From contig NMRA01000023.1 of the NCBI GenBank assembly GCA_002633005.1, positions 50,738 through 114,737 on the forward strand: 64,000 nucleotides of DNA, written 5' to 3'. The DNA is from Phoronis australis. Lineage: Eukaryota > Phoronida > Phoronidae. The notes under the pieces are model-generated. The model made no database searches and was not told the origin of the DNA. It worked only from the letters and a program-made list of their open reading frames with translations. The position numbers were made by a program, and so were the translations under genes. Below are positions 1-11,274 of this stretch, one piece after another (within the stretch, counting starts at the first letter, position 1; each line of letters starts with the position of its first letter).

Positions 1-26
1 AACGCTAAAATCCTAAACAAACCTAC

Positions 27-147
27 CGGTTTATGAGCTATGAACAGGCTTGTAAGGGCCTTTTTGAGCATGGAGACTTCATCGTGTTCCTTGGGGTGAA
101 CATGGACGAACTCAATCAGACCAACAGGTGTCAGATCAAACAGGAAC
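27..147 (-). CDS. Internal exon of a probable large lipid transfer protein (MTP/vitellogenin/apoB superfamily)
   Basis: The minus-strand frame reads FLFDLTPVGLIEFVHVHP and then KKALTSLFIAH. The pattern (a strand ending in IEFVHVHP-E, followed a few residues later by KKALxSLF) matches the N-terminal lipovitellin-like sheet of large lipid transfer proteins, where a valine-rich strand precedes an N-[IL]K[RK]-[GA]-SLF segment. A splice acceptor (AG at 149-148) precedes it and a GTAGGT donor begins at position 26. These proteins load lipid onto lipoproteins in the secretory pathway. The remainder of the gene would lie left of the window. The phase does not join directly to the exon ending at 2127, so a small exon between them has been missed or lost. 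Family membership is inferred by eye; which member (MTP or vitellogenin type) is undecided. Confidence 0.45.
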
Positions 148-1278
148 CTGGATTATCGAGAAAATGGTTAAATCAAACATGTTCAGCAAATACACTGAGC
201 ATCAATGGACTTGTTGCAACATTTAATGTCATCAAAACGAACTGAAGGAAAAGATGTGAGTTCAGAAAGTTCACATTTCCATAATGTTGAATTCCAGTCC
301 AAGAAATGAGAATTCCCGTCATGCATTTAAAGATACTCCTTCCGCACCGTTTTTTGTTAAAATGGAATTTAACGCAAACTATATCAGTCATGTCCTTAGC
401 CCATATCACTATAGCTCATTCAACTGGACAAATATTCAGTATGAGTTATTTAGTTTAATTTAATATTTTAGTCACAACTTTCAGCAAACAAACTTAACCT
501 ATGTTCTAAATTGATGAGTGTAAATGAGAGGTTATCTTGAATTACGATGATTGTCAAGGCTCAAGAGAAAATTTTTGTTAAAATTAATTTACGATTCAAG
601 ATAAGTCTCTTGGCAAATAACTTACGGCTTGGTTAGGTCCCATTTCTCGGGGTTCGTAGTGACTGAAAAATATAGTTTGAAGACGATTAGGAGATGAAAA
701 CCATTTATCTACACAGCATAGGCCGAAACTATTCAATGCAAGGATGTTTACTCTTGGCACATACGTCATAGTATGAGATGTCTGTGGCTCTTGGTTTACA
801 TGAAATTGGGAAGGTGAGCGTAATCTATACACACACATACATTTCTTCAATTGCAAGGTTCGTCACTGGTTGAGACTATGCTAGGCGCATAAATGACCTA
901 CGTGACAAGCCCACCTGTAGAGTCTGGTCTCCAACCACAGCAAATTGTTTTACCGAGGAATATTTTGAGACTAATTTCACCACATTACATGATCCGAGCA
1001 CAAACATCGTTTTCCTGACAGGAGTCCGGTAGCCGCTTTGAGTCAAGTGAAAGTTTTTGAATACTTGATTTTTTTGTCATTTTTATCGATTTTGAATTGT
1101 TTGTAAATATTGGTAGAGAACGTGCAAGAACACAGGGCCTTGGGGAGTTTTTGTACCCGATCATAATAAGTTTTGATTAATAGCATACAAGTATGTAATG
1201 TAATATACAAAAAATCCGTTCACCTCAAACTGTTGCATGTTTGTTTTTATCTTCAATTCACAAACATATCTAGTCCAA
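148..1278. other. Intron-like AT-rich sequence
   Basis: Lies between candidate exons of the lipid-transfer-type gene. The short open frames here lack splice sites or recognisable motifs. Nothing else identified. Confidence 0.4.
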
Positions 1279-1372
1279 ACAATTACAACTGTGAAAACAA
1301 AACCATTACAACTATGAAGCCAAAACCATTACAACTATGAAAACAAAACTATTACAACTATGTAAATAAAAC
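1279..1372. repeat. Short tandem repeat, about 23-bp unit, four imperfect copies
   Basis: The unit contains CCATTACAACTATGAAAACAAAA, varying at one to three bases per copy. It runs directly into the left arm of the hairpin that follows. Confidence 0.7.
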
Positions 1373-1545
1373 AACAACAATGGATCAACTGAAATTTTCA
1401 GATGTAATAACGTCCTTTGTCAACAGAAACAGAAATAAAGAATTGTCATATAGTGTTTGATTTTACTTTATTTCTGTTTCTGTTGACAAAGGACGTTATT
1501 ACATCCGAAAATTTCAGTTGATCTAATCCAGACCTGTTGTTTTAT
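1360..1545. repeat. Long near-perfect inverted repeat (hairpin)
   Basis: Arms at 1383-1440 and 1466-1523 are complementary over 58 bp with one mismatch, separated by 25 bases. Outside this core the pairing continues imperfectly through a GTAAATAAAACAACA stretch on each side. The layout fits a small inverted-repeat transposon or a foldback sequence within an intron. No flanking duplication was identified. Confidence 0.85.
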
Positions 1546-2126
1546 TTACCTATTTATATTCTGCCTTTCGTGAAACAATAGTATCCTTGGTAGGATCTGC
1601 ATCACCTTATTTAGTTTCAGATTTATTTTCTACGTTAACTATGTAAACAAATGTACTAGAAAAATTACTCATGGGTTTCCATTACAACTGCCCAACGATT
1701 AATCGCTATTTCAGACCACCCATTTTCAGAGGCCTGATATCAATCTTTCTTTAGTTAGTCGCCAAGCTCAGTCTTTTGTCCGCTGTCACGGCGCAAACTC
1801 TAATTATCCACCACACGCTGATTTGATACGTTCATGTAAACATGCATTCAATCAACAGTTGTCAAGAAATAAAAATCCGCATCAGCAATTTGGCCAATTT
1901 TTCATATTTTTTCCGGGAAAAAAGGATTCTACGCTCATATTCTTCACGAGGAATTCAATTTCAGAAGCAAAACACGCTAAAAATTGGCAGTTTCTGTTCT
2001 CAACATTTCAATTTATTTCAGTCAGTATTTTATCGCTGATGAGATATTTGCCCTATATGAACACAATAGATGCATCGATCAGAAATCGTGATGTCCTGAT
2101 TCATTATCTATTAGCTTTACTCTTAC
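1546..2126. other. Intron-like sequence
   Basis: No recognisable gene. The plus-strand open frame that covers 1823-2242 begins without ATG and overlaps the minus-strand exon, so it is treated as a shadow. Confidence 0.4.
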
Positions 2127-2247
2127 CAATGTCTTTCCCGGTCAAAATCTGTGACACACTGTCTATGAACAGTGAATATGACGTGCCGCTAACATCGTCA
2201 ATCTTCTCATGGTGGCGAATTCGTAACTGGAATACATCATGATAGAC
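2127..2247 (-). CDS. Second candidate exon of the large lipid transfer protein gene
   Basis: The minus strand reads DVFQLRIRHHEK and then SYSLFIDSVSQILTGKDIG, followed by a strong donor GTAAGA (from 2126). An alternating hydrophobic strand followed by a charged loop is what the region between the first strand and the xxSLF segment looks like in MTP-type proteins. The frame is closed by TAA at 2250-2248, so the acceptor must lie between there and the DVFQ codons; a weak AG is at the TCTAAG just upstream. It sits between the signal-peptide exon (8936-9103) and the exon at 27-147, in the right order. The call rests on order, strand and pattern rather than on a database match. Confidence 0.35.
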
Positions 2248-2250
2248 TTA

Positions 2251-3296
2251 GAGCTTTGAAACTTGGAAAGCAAAGAAGTAAAGTACTTAAATTAAAAATT
2301 AAGTTTCATTTATGATTTGCCGTCGGAGTTTCTTGACATCGGAGCCATATCCAAGCGCTCGTAAATACCTGAGAGTGTGCATAACTCTGTGTAGGGCTAA
2401 TATTATGAATAACATTAGAAATTTTTAGTAAGAATAAATGCCATATCATCCAATCTGGTGTAACGTCAATAGGAAAATTTGCAGAGAAACTTTATTTTAG
2501 AATAATTCGTATTAACAGATATTTGTTAAATCTCACATCTATTGGACAAGGGAAGGTTATTGTTGTCGTTTGTTGGTTTTTGTAAAAAGTTCAATTTTAG
2601 ACTTAGGAGCTATTTGTTGTAAACAGGAAATTTTAAAGAGAGGCACTGATTTTCTGAGCACCATTCATGCCAACTTTTGTAGTAAAATTATTGACAAATA
2701 AAAAGGGACAAAACGCAGATACAATAGTTTTGTCCTTCGTAAATAATTTAGACTTAGGTCTGAGGTGAAATGGCCGACGTGCCTTGCTATACTTGGTACT
2801 TCTGGTTGGTGAGAGCAATGCCTACCACGAGAACTTTACAACACAAACACAAAACAGATTTAATACATATAATAACATCGAACAGAAATTTCCAAAACAT
2901 TGAATACACTAGTAATGAACATTGAACACATATAATCTTACGAAACATAAATGTTGATAACATTGAATTTTGCAAAAAAAACACGGTATACTGGCTTCCG
3001 AATAGCTCAACAGGTGTAATAGACCAGTGTAAAACATTATTTTATACCTTTGCAAGTTCAACTTATATAAGCAACGTCTCAGAGGCAAACCTCGAAATTT
3101 AGTTATAGTGCGAAAAAATACATCTGTGCGACTGTTCCAAAAAATACATTCAGAATTGGACAAGTTTACAAATAGATGGTCAATGATGAAGGATTTGATA
3201 ACAATGTAAAGCAAACAGTTTTTGCATCATTGTTCCCTGTCTTCGTCAGAAAATGTTTAGCACAATTCTAGATACCCTTTTCAAATGTTTTGTTTA
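2251..3296. other. Intron-like AT-rich sequence
   Basis: Contains only short frames without motif or convincing splice sites. One minus-strand stretch near 2290-2370 is open and preceded by a CAG acceptor, but it ends in TAA and is unrecognised. Confidence 0.35.
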
Positions 3297-4596
3297 TCAA
3301 AGCTCAGCAAGGGAGCTGTCAGGAGGGACATCAGCAGGCACCTCTAACTCCATGAAGTCACCGGGCCACAGGGTGACAGCAGTGGAGGTCCGGAGGGTGC
3401 GGGTGCTAGTGAGCCGCACAACTGACTTTTCGACTGGACGAGGTTCGTAATGGATGAACTCGTGGTCTTGTATGACTATGAGGTACTTGCTTGGTCTTAC
3501 AGCGATGTCGTTCAATGTCATAAATGGTATCCCTGCAAGGATATCAACATCAAGAGTGTCGATGACAAGGGCATCTAACTGGAGTCGGATGTCACCTCGA
3601 ACCAACGTAGAGTGAGTTTCACCAATTGAAGAGAGGGGGTGACACCATCGGCCTGGAAGCACCGTTGAGAAGTTGTGGTTATGGGTACACAAATACGCTT
3701 GGCAACAGAAGACTTGATCATATTGGTCTCTCCACTCATGTCGACGGTAATAGACAAGGGGTGATGGCGATAAAAGGCGGAGAAGACTGGAGATAATCCT
3801 GTGCCAACGCTACAGATAGTGGGGTGCACAGTTGAGGGTGAACCTGCAAAGCCGGCGTAGGAAGTTGGTTGGTGATCGAACTGCTCATCGCTGTCTGAGT
3901 CATGGGTGGCTTCATCCGTACTTGTAGTCAATCGCAGCTTGGAGAAGTAAATGCGGTCTTCTGGGGGGAGAAAGTTGCACTTGCTCAAAAAATGATCAGA
4001 AGGTCTATTTGACGTTTTACACAGGGGACACTGACGTTTCGGTTTTGTCGTCGAACGGCGAGGGGGTAAACTGGAGTGGGAAGCACGGAGGACTCGAATC
4101 TCGGCTGTTGACTAGTTTGTCAAGCATCGATGGAAGTGCTTGGGAAATTCCGGGACGCAGTGAGGCAAGCGTCTTTGATCGCAACTCGGTGCCGTATCGT
4201 CGTTTGACGAAGGCAGGGAGACCTGGATGCACCAGTCGCAGCCAGTGAGTACGACCAGATTTTCTAATGTGGGTGACATATCTTCATCAGCAGTCACTAA
4301 TTCTCCGTGATGGGTGACATGACCGCCAGCTTTTAGCAAATTGTCGTCAATAAAAGCCATTCGTCTCTAATATAGATCTTCAGGTCGCTCAGGCGGGTCG
4401 TCCGAGAAGCCTCTTGTGGGGTGGTTCTTCTTTTCCCAGGTGAAGTTTTCCACCAGGAACAACACAAAATTGGCATCGAGGACAAAATGTAAAGTAAATT
4501 TTGTCGCCAGGCCTCAAAGCTGATTATGGTTTCAGTTTTCGTGAGGCTCCACTGTTTCGGAGCTCGTGTAGACATGGTTCTAACCGCTGCTGCCAT
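3297..4596 (-). mobile_element. Broken Gypsy-like LTR retrotransposon: gag, zinc knuckle, protease
   Basis: The minus strand opens at an ATG at 4596 with a gag N-terminus (KQWSLTK, then [10 protein letters not shown]). It jumps through an internal deletion of some dozens of codons near 4380-4450 to a second gag block (MAFIDDNLL, then [12 protein letters not shown], then [16 protein letters not shown]). Next comes one zinc knuckle, C-P-L-C-x10-H-x5-C, at about 4031-3975. Near 3760 a retropepsin-like segment starts (ITVDMSGE, in place of the usual D-[ST]-G), continuing after a frameshift near 3650 to DILAGIPFMTLNDI. At least two frameshifts and one stop are needed to read through, so it is dead. 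No reverse transcriptase or integrase follows at lower coordinates. It lies in an intron of the lipid-transfer-type gene. Confidence 0.75.
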
Positions 4597-4716
4597 GCCA
4601 GTAACTTAGTAAGAGAATAGAAGGCCAGTCTTGTCTTGTCTTGTAATTCCCAGCAATTGTTTGGCGCAGCACCATCTAAGTGACGTAGTAACCTAGGGGT
4701 AGACGTCCATATAATT

Positions 4717-4867
4717 GTAGTAATAGCCGAGATTACCCGACTCGAGAATCGAACCAGCGACCCCTATAAAACCGGCAAGCGTGCTAACCATTCAGCTAAT
4801 AGGCAATTGCCCGTTAGCGAGTAGCTAACAGAGGCTCATATAATTCACTGGAAGCACATATACAACA
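4717..4867 (-). mobile_element. tRNA-derived SINE-like repeat, copy 1
   Basis: On the minus strand an A-box-like TAGCTGAATGG is followed about 40 bases later by a B-box-like GGTTCGATTCTC, the spacing of a tRNA-type internal promoter. The whole unit runs from TGTTGTATATG to CTATTACTAC. A second copy in the same orientation begins 395 bp away. No anticodon arm that folds cleanly was seen, so it is not called a tRNA gene. Confidence 0.6.
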
Positions 4868-5111
4868 TTCCCCCCTTCCCTACGGAACGGGCACGTGACC
4901 AGGAAGGTGAACACCAGGATGTCTCGCATACAGTTCATCAACGTCCCTTGGTACCTTTACCACCACAACACAGGTGAACAGAAGGTAGTCTCTCATACAG
5001 GTCCTTGACTCCTGGAACCTTCCACGCATGCCGTCCCGAGGTCCATGGGTACTAGTTGGCAGTGCTTCATCGGTACGACGGTAGATCATCCGTTTGCCAA
5101 CTACGCCATTT
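4868..5111. other. Spacer between the two tRNA-like repeats
   Basis: A minus-strand frame is open across most of the spacer but is unrecognised and has no upstream signal. It could be internal sequence of a small element bounded by the two repeats. Confidence 0.3.
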
Positions 5112-5263
5112 GTAGTAATAGCCGAGATTACCCGACCCGGGGATCGAACCAGCGACCCCCATAAAACCGGCAAGCGTGCTAACCATTCAGCTAATAGGCA
5201 ATTGCCCGTTAGTGAGTAGCTAACAGACGCTCATATAATTCACCGGATGCACATCTACAACAT
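5112..5263 (-). mobile_element. tRNA-derived SINE-like repeat, copy 2
   Basis: Closely similar to the copy at 4717-4867 over its full length, same orientation. The B-box-like GGTTCGATCCCC is nearer the consensus than in copy 1. The pair could be a tandem insertion or the ends of a small composite element. Confidence 0.6.
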
Positions 5264-6940
5264 AATTAAACGACCTGATCTCCAGCAATGGTCACATCAC
5301 AGATGAGTGGAGCACATACGAGCAGATGTCTGTGGACAATTGTGATACACAGAATGGAGGATTTCGGAGCACAATAAATTAAGGATCCGCTTCCGGGTCA
5401 CTGGGGACAGTTCACAGCATTAATATGGCACAGGTGCATTAATAATGACACGAAGCACAAAGCAAGTCACTGATCCATCCAGTAATGTATAAGCATATAC
5501 ACTCTATATATTTGTACCTGAAGCAGGCCATACAGTAAGGCCGGAAGAGGAAGACAGACCCCTTACGGCAATGAAATAAACTAACTGAGGAACTCGGTGG
5601 CGCTGACTGTATAATAAGGCGAGGGAATCCCAGACCTTTGCTCATCTGACCCTGGGTAAATCCGATCGCCAGGACTCGGTCACGTCCCACGTCCCTGGCA
5701 CTATAACTGCTTTAGTTGTCAACCTAGAATCATATCTTAGCATCTCCGTATTCCCAAAACGGGCAGACATTGTTCTGCGAGGCGGATTCAGGATTTTGAG
5801 TTGCCGGGGCGGCCGTGCAGGGCAGAGTATTAGCCATGATTTTGCCTATCAGACATTAGCAACTCCGAACTGCCAAACAGAATCTGCCGGGAGAAATTTA
5901 GGGCCCCTTGCCCCCCCCCCCCCAAAAAAATCCGCAACTGAATCTTCTTCAACGTTTGAGTTCTTGCCTACTTAATTCCCATCTCGGTTACCCGTTCATT
6001 GACGTCTTCAAGATTTAGACACCCGGCGGTTCCGTGTTTTTGGGACACAAAAATTATTATGAATACACCGGTGATTTGTTTCAAGATTGAATGTTTTTTA
6101 AGTTGTTTTTCTGGTCGCTTGGAGAGTCTGAAGAACATAATCATTCAATATTGTGTCAGATTTTGTTCAGTGCCTGATCAAACAAATTAGGGAACAATGA
6201 ATGTAAGTATTTATCATTAAATAAGAGGGATTCAATGACTACGTCATACATTGTGTTATTTACCATTTAATAAGAGGGTCTCAATAACTACGTTGTCCAT
6301 TGTGTTATTTTATTATTGAGTAGGAATATACGCACAAAAATAAACCTGGGCTGGGTTGCATAAAACTTCAAAATTATCCGCTGCATAAGTTTGATTGTTG
6401 CGTGACGTCGGGTGTATTGTTCAACAATACTGAACAACGTGAAGCGTGATAATGCGACGTCATTGTTGCTATACCGCGTATACCTTTTATGCAACTGAGT
6501 CTTTCAGATAATAAATAGCGCTTTCCGTTTAAGACAATTCAAGCATATGGGCACTGCACTGACCGGTCTTCAGTGCAGGCTGTAGTTCTGAATGCAGCTG
6601 AGACCCCGGTGACCCAGCTAGCACTCATATTGTAGACTGTTAATTCCTGAAGTTTCAATTGTACTGATTTATTGTAACTTGATCTGCAGACAGCATTAGT
6701 GTCTTCGCCACACACACATGTTGCCAGTTAATAGCCTGGGTGTCTATCAAAGAGTTTTTATGTTCGATCAGGGTAAGCGTGTGCAATCATATATACTCGT
6801 ACAGTCTATGGTGCAATGAGATAAACTAGCCGTTACCTGTGCTTTCGCACGTTCAACCAAGCCCATGAATAGTGCCGGTGCCATCAAACCTGATGAGCCG
6901 AGGACTTCACTGGATACTCTGAGGTAAACAGTACACGCTT
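5264..6940. other. Non-coding stretch, nothing recognised
   Basis: Contains a poly-C/poly-A tract near 5911-5928 next to a GATTCAGGATTTTG stretch that resembles the decayed ends of other repeats in the window, and two copies of an AATAAGAGGG-containing motif near 6220 and 6270. No gene recognised. Confidence 0.4.
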
Positions 6941-6942
6941 TC

Positions 6943-7065
6943 CATGCGCGCACCCGCCTAGAGGGGCTTGGGGGAGGAGCTCGAACTAGCCCCCCCTTGG
7001 GCGGAGTGGGCAACTAGGTCCGCCTCAGAAAAACAAAATCTCCGAAAAAAGTAGAAATCGAGACG
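6943..7065 (+). repeat. Dispersed repeat with CATGCGCGCACC end
   Basis: Starts CATGCGCGCACC, then AGCTCGAACTAG, a run of C, and GGTCCGCCTC. Related copies are at about 8340-8410 (minus), 10263-10320 (plus), 10380-10507 (minus) and 43113-43230 (plus). Probably a short non-autonomous transposon family. Only the shared motif order was compared. Confidence 0.55.
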
Positions 7066-7174
7066 AAAGTCCACTAAAAAGACATTTATTAATTCAACCA
7101 ACCATTACATACTTGTGCAGCAATATGAAAACTAGTTAAGTGTACATCAAACAAATTTCGAACATTACCGAACC

Positions 7175-8330
7175 CTATAAAAAGCTAGTTAGGCAAAAAT
7201 GAAGACCACCTTGCCTGAAATCTCCCAGGATCCAATTTATCATTGCAAATAATTTTTCCAGGTTGTGGTAATCACATACCTCACGTAAAAATGACTGAAA
7301 ATTAGGCTTAGCCTTTTGCAGTCTTTGCCTATGTAAGTGAAATTTCGCTAAGCAAAGAATTAAATTTACAACTTCTAATCTACAGACTAGATCTCCAAAC
7401 AAGGCGGAAGACATATTTAACTGCAGAGGGAAATCGCACTGATATATCATCCATGTTTTTAAACATCCCCAAAACTTCTGAACAAGTGAACACTCCCGAT
7501 ACAAATGTAGAATCGTTTCTTCTTGTTGCCCACAGAAAGAACATAAAGACGATTCACTAACACCTATTTTCTTTAAATATGAGTTTGTACCAATAAGTCT
7601 GTGGTTGATACGGAATTGAAATCATCTGAGTCTGACATCAGAAGTACAATGATAAATTACAGAATGAATTTTTTCGAAGACTGAGTATCATCGCATAAGT
7701 TAATTTCTCTCCCCCACTTCAATTCCGCGACAGGTTTTTCATACAATTTGGAAATGAATAATTCATACATTTTCCCCGTCCCTTTATTTTTCGAGGAGAT
7801 TCGAAAAATAGGTTCTGGAAAAAGTGGAGTGACTATAGTACTCTTGTCTCTTGGGTGATTCTAAGAACTAAGTTTTGAACTTCGAATTCCATAAAAATGA
7901 GTAATGCAAGGACAAAATTGAAAACGAGAACAAAAGGTATGATAATCATAAAGATATTCTTTATCAGGGTCAATTAAATCGTATACGTACCGTACACCAC
8001 TCATTCCAAAAAGTTGGACTACTGTCTATACAAATTTTGGGGTTACACCACAAAGGGTGGTACAAAGGGTCATCTATCTCACAAAGATTGATGAATTCGT
8101 ATAAGATATAAAAAATATCATTCCAAAAATATTCTTAGTACTGTTAGCTGCTTCAAGGAAAAAACAAGAGCCTAACTGAAAAGAGTCATTTTTTATATTA
8201 GGAATAATTTCACATAAAATATTTAGCCAAGGAGAAGTATTATTATAATAATTTTTGAAGAATCTTCGAATCCAAGTCAGTTTAATAACTTTGACAAATG
8301 ACGCAATATGGACCATATTCCCATCTCCAT
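7175..8330 (-). mobile_element. Broken LINE (L1/Tx1-like) ORF2 C-terminus
   Basis: The minus strand shows KLTWIRRFFKNYYN near 8270, typical of the region after reverse transcriptase in L1/Tx1-type elements. Near 7620-7440 it shows RINHRLIGTN, then CSFCGQQEETILHLYRECS and VQKFW. This is the C-x2-C...H-x4-C zinc-binding end of LINE pol. The reading frame is interrupted several times. It lies between the candidate signal-peptide exon and the rest of the lipid-transfer-type gene, that is, inside an intron and in the same orientation. Confidence 0.75.
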
Positions 8331-8339
8331 CTACTCCGT

Positions 8340-8935
8340 GAATTTTAGTAAAAGGTCCACATTCTCGAAAATTCGAGCCCCCTCATTTTTTTAGGCTGGG
8401 TGCGCTTATGCTTTCTCGCCCACTTGCGTGCAAATCCTGGTGGCCTAAGATTTGCCCAATAATGTGACCAACTAAAAGAGGGTTTTCAAAAATTTGTTCG
8501 ATGCTGATTTCGTAGAGTTCCATGCATATTTGACAGTAGAAAATTCTGAGCAAACCGATTTTTAAAGTCCAACCTCTATGTTCTATTACAGTGAGTGGTG
8601 ATCGAGGAACACTCAAGGGCCTGTGGATAGTCAGCAAAATTTTAACTTCAAAGTAGACTATTTAAAAATTGAGTGAGGGTGTGAAAAAAAAGGACACCAC
8701 AGAACAATTTCTATTCGTCTTGCAAACACGCCGATGCTTAAATTACAATTGAAGGAATTCTAGTGGTTGGTACCGCTACATCAGACTAGTAACTACAGAA
8801 ATAGACGCAGTACAGGCTTGTAGAAAATTACGGCGCCGTGGTGGACTGAGAAATTTTCAAAAATTTTGTTGTTTGGAAAGTTGGGAAATTTTGCGATTCT
8901 TATTTTTTATATGAACGTGGAGACAAATCACCTAC
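8340..8935. other. Intron start plus a dispersed-repeat copy
   Basis: Begins with a copy of the CATGCGCGC family (reverse orientation, about 8340-8410). The open minus-strand frame from 8637 has no clear exon signals and ends in that repeat. Confidence 0.4.
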
Positions 8936-9103
8936 CTTAATAATATGAGTTACGTTCTGCGCCCCGAGGATGTCCGAATCCGATTTGTACATGTAGTGAT
9001 AATCTATCCCGGGTAAAAACCTCACGTTAAACGACGATATGTGACCACATTCTGCACCAGAAAGTAGCCAATATGTCGCGCAGATTACGACCATCAAATT
9101 CAT
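8936..9103 (-). CDS. First exon: signal peptide and start of a lipid-transfer-type protein
   Basis: Starts at an ATG at 9103 and encodes 56 residues: a hydrophobic leader MNLMVVICATYWLLSGAEC, then FNVRFLPGIDYHYMYKSDSD, ending THIIK at a canonical AAG|GTAGGT donor (GT at 8935-8934). A signal peptide followed by F-x-PG-x-Y-x-Y-x-Y is how large lipid transfer proteins begin. The exon is 168 nt, ending in phase 0. Two further minus-strand exons in matching order lie at 2127-2247 and 27-147. A TATATTATAA stretch about 125 bases upstream could be the promoter. The family call is an inference; the exon itself looks real. Confidence 0.5.
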
Positions 9104-10047
9104 GACGAACTGACGGCCGAAGCAAACGTCTGAGATAGCAATATTCTCAGTTATGTTTTTTGCTGTCAGATATTGCTGCTCACCGACGCGTCACTTCAAA
9201 CTATGACTACCTCCCCTAAAAGGCATTATAATATACTGTATACGTTTGGTTGCTTCCGTCTTACAATAGAACCGTACAATACTAAACAATGACGCACTTT
9301 GCATAAATGGTCTAGAAAAGAATCAAACTTTCTCAAGATGCATATTTTTTCAGTCAAACGAAGACTGTAATAAACACTACTGATTTGTGATGTGTTTAGT
9401 TCATGAATCTTTACTATAGTAACTATGTGAGTACAAACTGCAATTTAATCGTTCGTCATTTGATATGCAACAAGTGTGTGTCAAGGTTTTCCGTGTCTAT
9501 GATTGGCTCTAAACCATTTCAAACAGTGTAAAAAGGCTCAAAGGTTTTTGTAACGAGATTATTGAACTAACGCATGCAATTGCAAAATCAACATTAATTG
9601 TGTACAAAGGCCTTCATTCGTTCATCTACGCAGCTATTTTCTCTCTGAAAACACGATGGAGTTTAAAATATTAAAGGGATACCAAATCCGGTTTTGGCTT
9701 CTACAGCGAGATTCGCCACTGCAAACGCAATGCATCATTTTCATTTTATTTTATTTAGCTTACACACATTTATTACAAACAAAATGGCGACTCATAAGTA
9801 AAAATGAGACACCAAACTAAATAAACAAGATAAGAAATTGGTAATACATGAAAAAGTGTGCTCGATCATAAAATAAAATCAGAATACAAAAACTTGCTTC
9901 GACGGTAAACTCTTACAATGTCGGGAAAAATGATTGGAGGACAGGTAGAACATAGACGTTTCTAGAACACAGAGATCTGTCTAAGGTTTTGTAAGACCCT
10001 AGAAAACTATTCAAATTTGACTAACTTTAGAACATCATATCTCAGAA
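9104..10047. other. 5' flank of the signal-peptide exon
   Basis: No gene seen. On the minus strand a TATATTATAA box lies at about 9227-9236. The rest is AT-rich. Confidence 0.4.
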
Positions 10048-10157
10048 ATGGCTCATCGCGTTCCTATGAATGGCTCATCGTGTTCCTATGAATGGCTCAT
10101 CGTGTTCCTATGAATGGCTCATCGTGTTCCTATGAACGGCTCATCGTGTTCCTATGA
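10048..10157. repeat. 22-bp minisatellite, five copies
   Basis: The unit ATGGCTCATCGTGTTCCTATGA is repeated five times with one or two substitutions. Repeats are directly abutting with no unique spacers, so this is not a CRISPR array. Confidence 0.95.
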
Positions 10158-10262
10158 ATCTTTCACATACCATGCATTATGCGCTGATTTCCACAACTCT
10201 TACAGGAATGGTTTTTGAAATGATCCACCCACTTAATCGACTTGCACGCGGCTTTAAATTGA

Positions 10263-10507
10263 GACATGCGCGCACCCAGCCTTCAATATGGGGGGCTCGA
10301 ATTTCTAACGTTGTGTATCTTTTGGTAACAAAAAAGCATGTGGACTAAAGAAAAAACGGGGCACCACTGTGAATTGCGCGACTGTGCTTATTTAGAGGAC
10401 TTTTGTCTCATTTTCTCGGACGTTTCGTTTCTCAGAGGCGGACCTTTTTGCCCAGTTCGTCAAATGGGGGGGGGGACTAGTTCGAGCCCAACTGGGTGCG
10501 CGCATGT
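10263..10507. repeat. Two opposed copies of the CATGCGCGC dispersed repeat
   Basis: A plus copy begins at about 10263 (GCGCGCACCCAGCC, then GGGGGGCTCGAA) and a minus copy ends at about 10507. Together they could be the two ends of one foldback element of about 250 bp, or two insertions. Confidence 0.5.
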
Positions 10508-11274
10508 GAGAATTGATAAAAGATTTTGTATTCGTATATACATCCGATACATTCAATATTGTATCAGATGCTATGTTTCTTACACAAGTACACTCTCACA
10601 CACACACTCAGGGGCTCCATCTATAAATTAGAATATTCGCAACTTTTGTAGAATAAGTTTTTGCAACACTCAAAATTTTTCTTTTAAGTGTCGGACACAA
10701 GGCTCAAGACTCGTTATTCTCCGGTGATGTAAATGATATTTACCAAGAATTAATGTTAAATTAAGTTCATGTGATTCTGAAAACTTGCCAAAGATTAAAT
10801 CCGGGCATGAGGAATTTGTGGATAAATTCGCTATTTATTTACTAACATACCAAAATGGACGTACAAATTCATAAGGCCAGTGCAGACGGACAATATTCTC
10901 TAGTTCTTTTCAACACACAATTGTACGTTGCAAGTATCAGAGCCTTAAACTGTGTGTAAAAGGAATTTAAAACTATTTCAATTTTGTATTAATGATGAAA
11001 TTTATGAAGCAGTTATGTGCTTTTTTACACATTCATCAGTCAGCTGCCATGTTTTACCCAGTAGATGGATGGGCGCAGGTTGTCACTGTGCTAATAGCGA
11101 TGATAGACTGAAGACTGGGTCGAGTTAACTTTATTAATCTCCACTCAAACAAAACGACCAACGTAATGTTTGTTCTATACTACAGCCAGTGCTGCGAAGC
11201 CTTGACTTGTAGTGAACTTCTGAGACACGTTCAGCAACTGTTACACTCGTCGAGCTGACACTCCTTTAACTAAC
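10508..11274. other. No gene recognised
   Basis: AT-rich sequence with no coding signal. Confidence 0.4.

Noticed and set aside
33-245. Plus-strand ORF at the left edge
   Set aside because: It is the antisense shadow of the lipid-transfer-type exon at 27-147.
1823-2242. 139-codon plus-strand ORF
   Set aside because: No ATG start, low-complexity composition, and antisense to a better exon on the minus strand.
4717-5263. Functional tRNA genes
   Set aside because: A- and B-box-like elements are present, but the cloverleaf arms do not pair convincingly and the two copies share long non-tRNA flanks.
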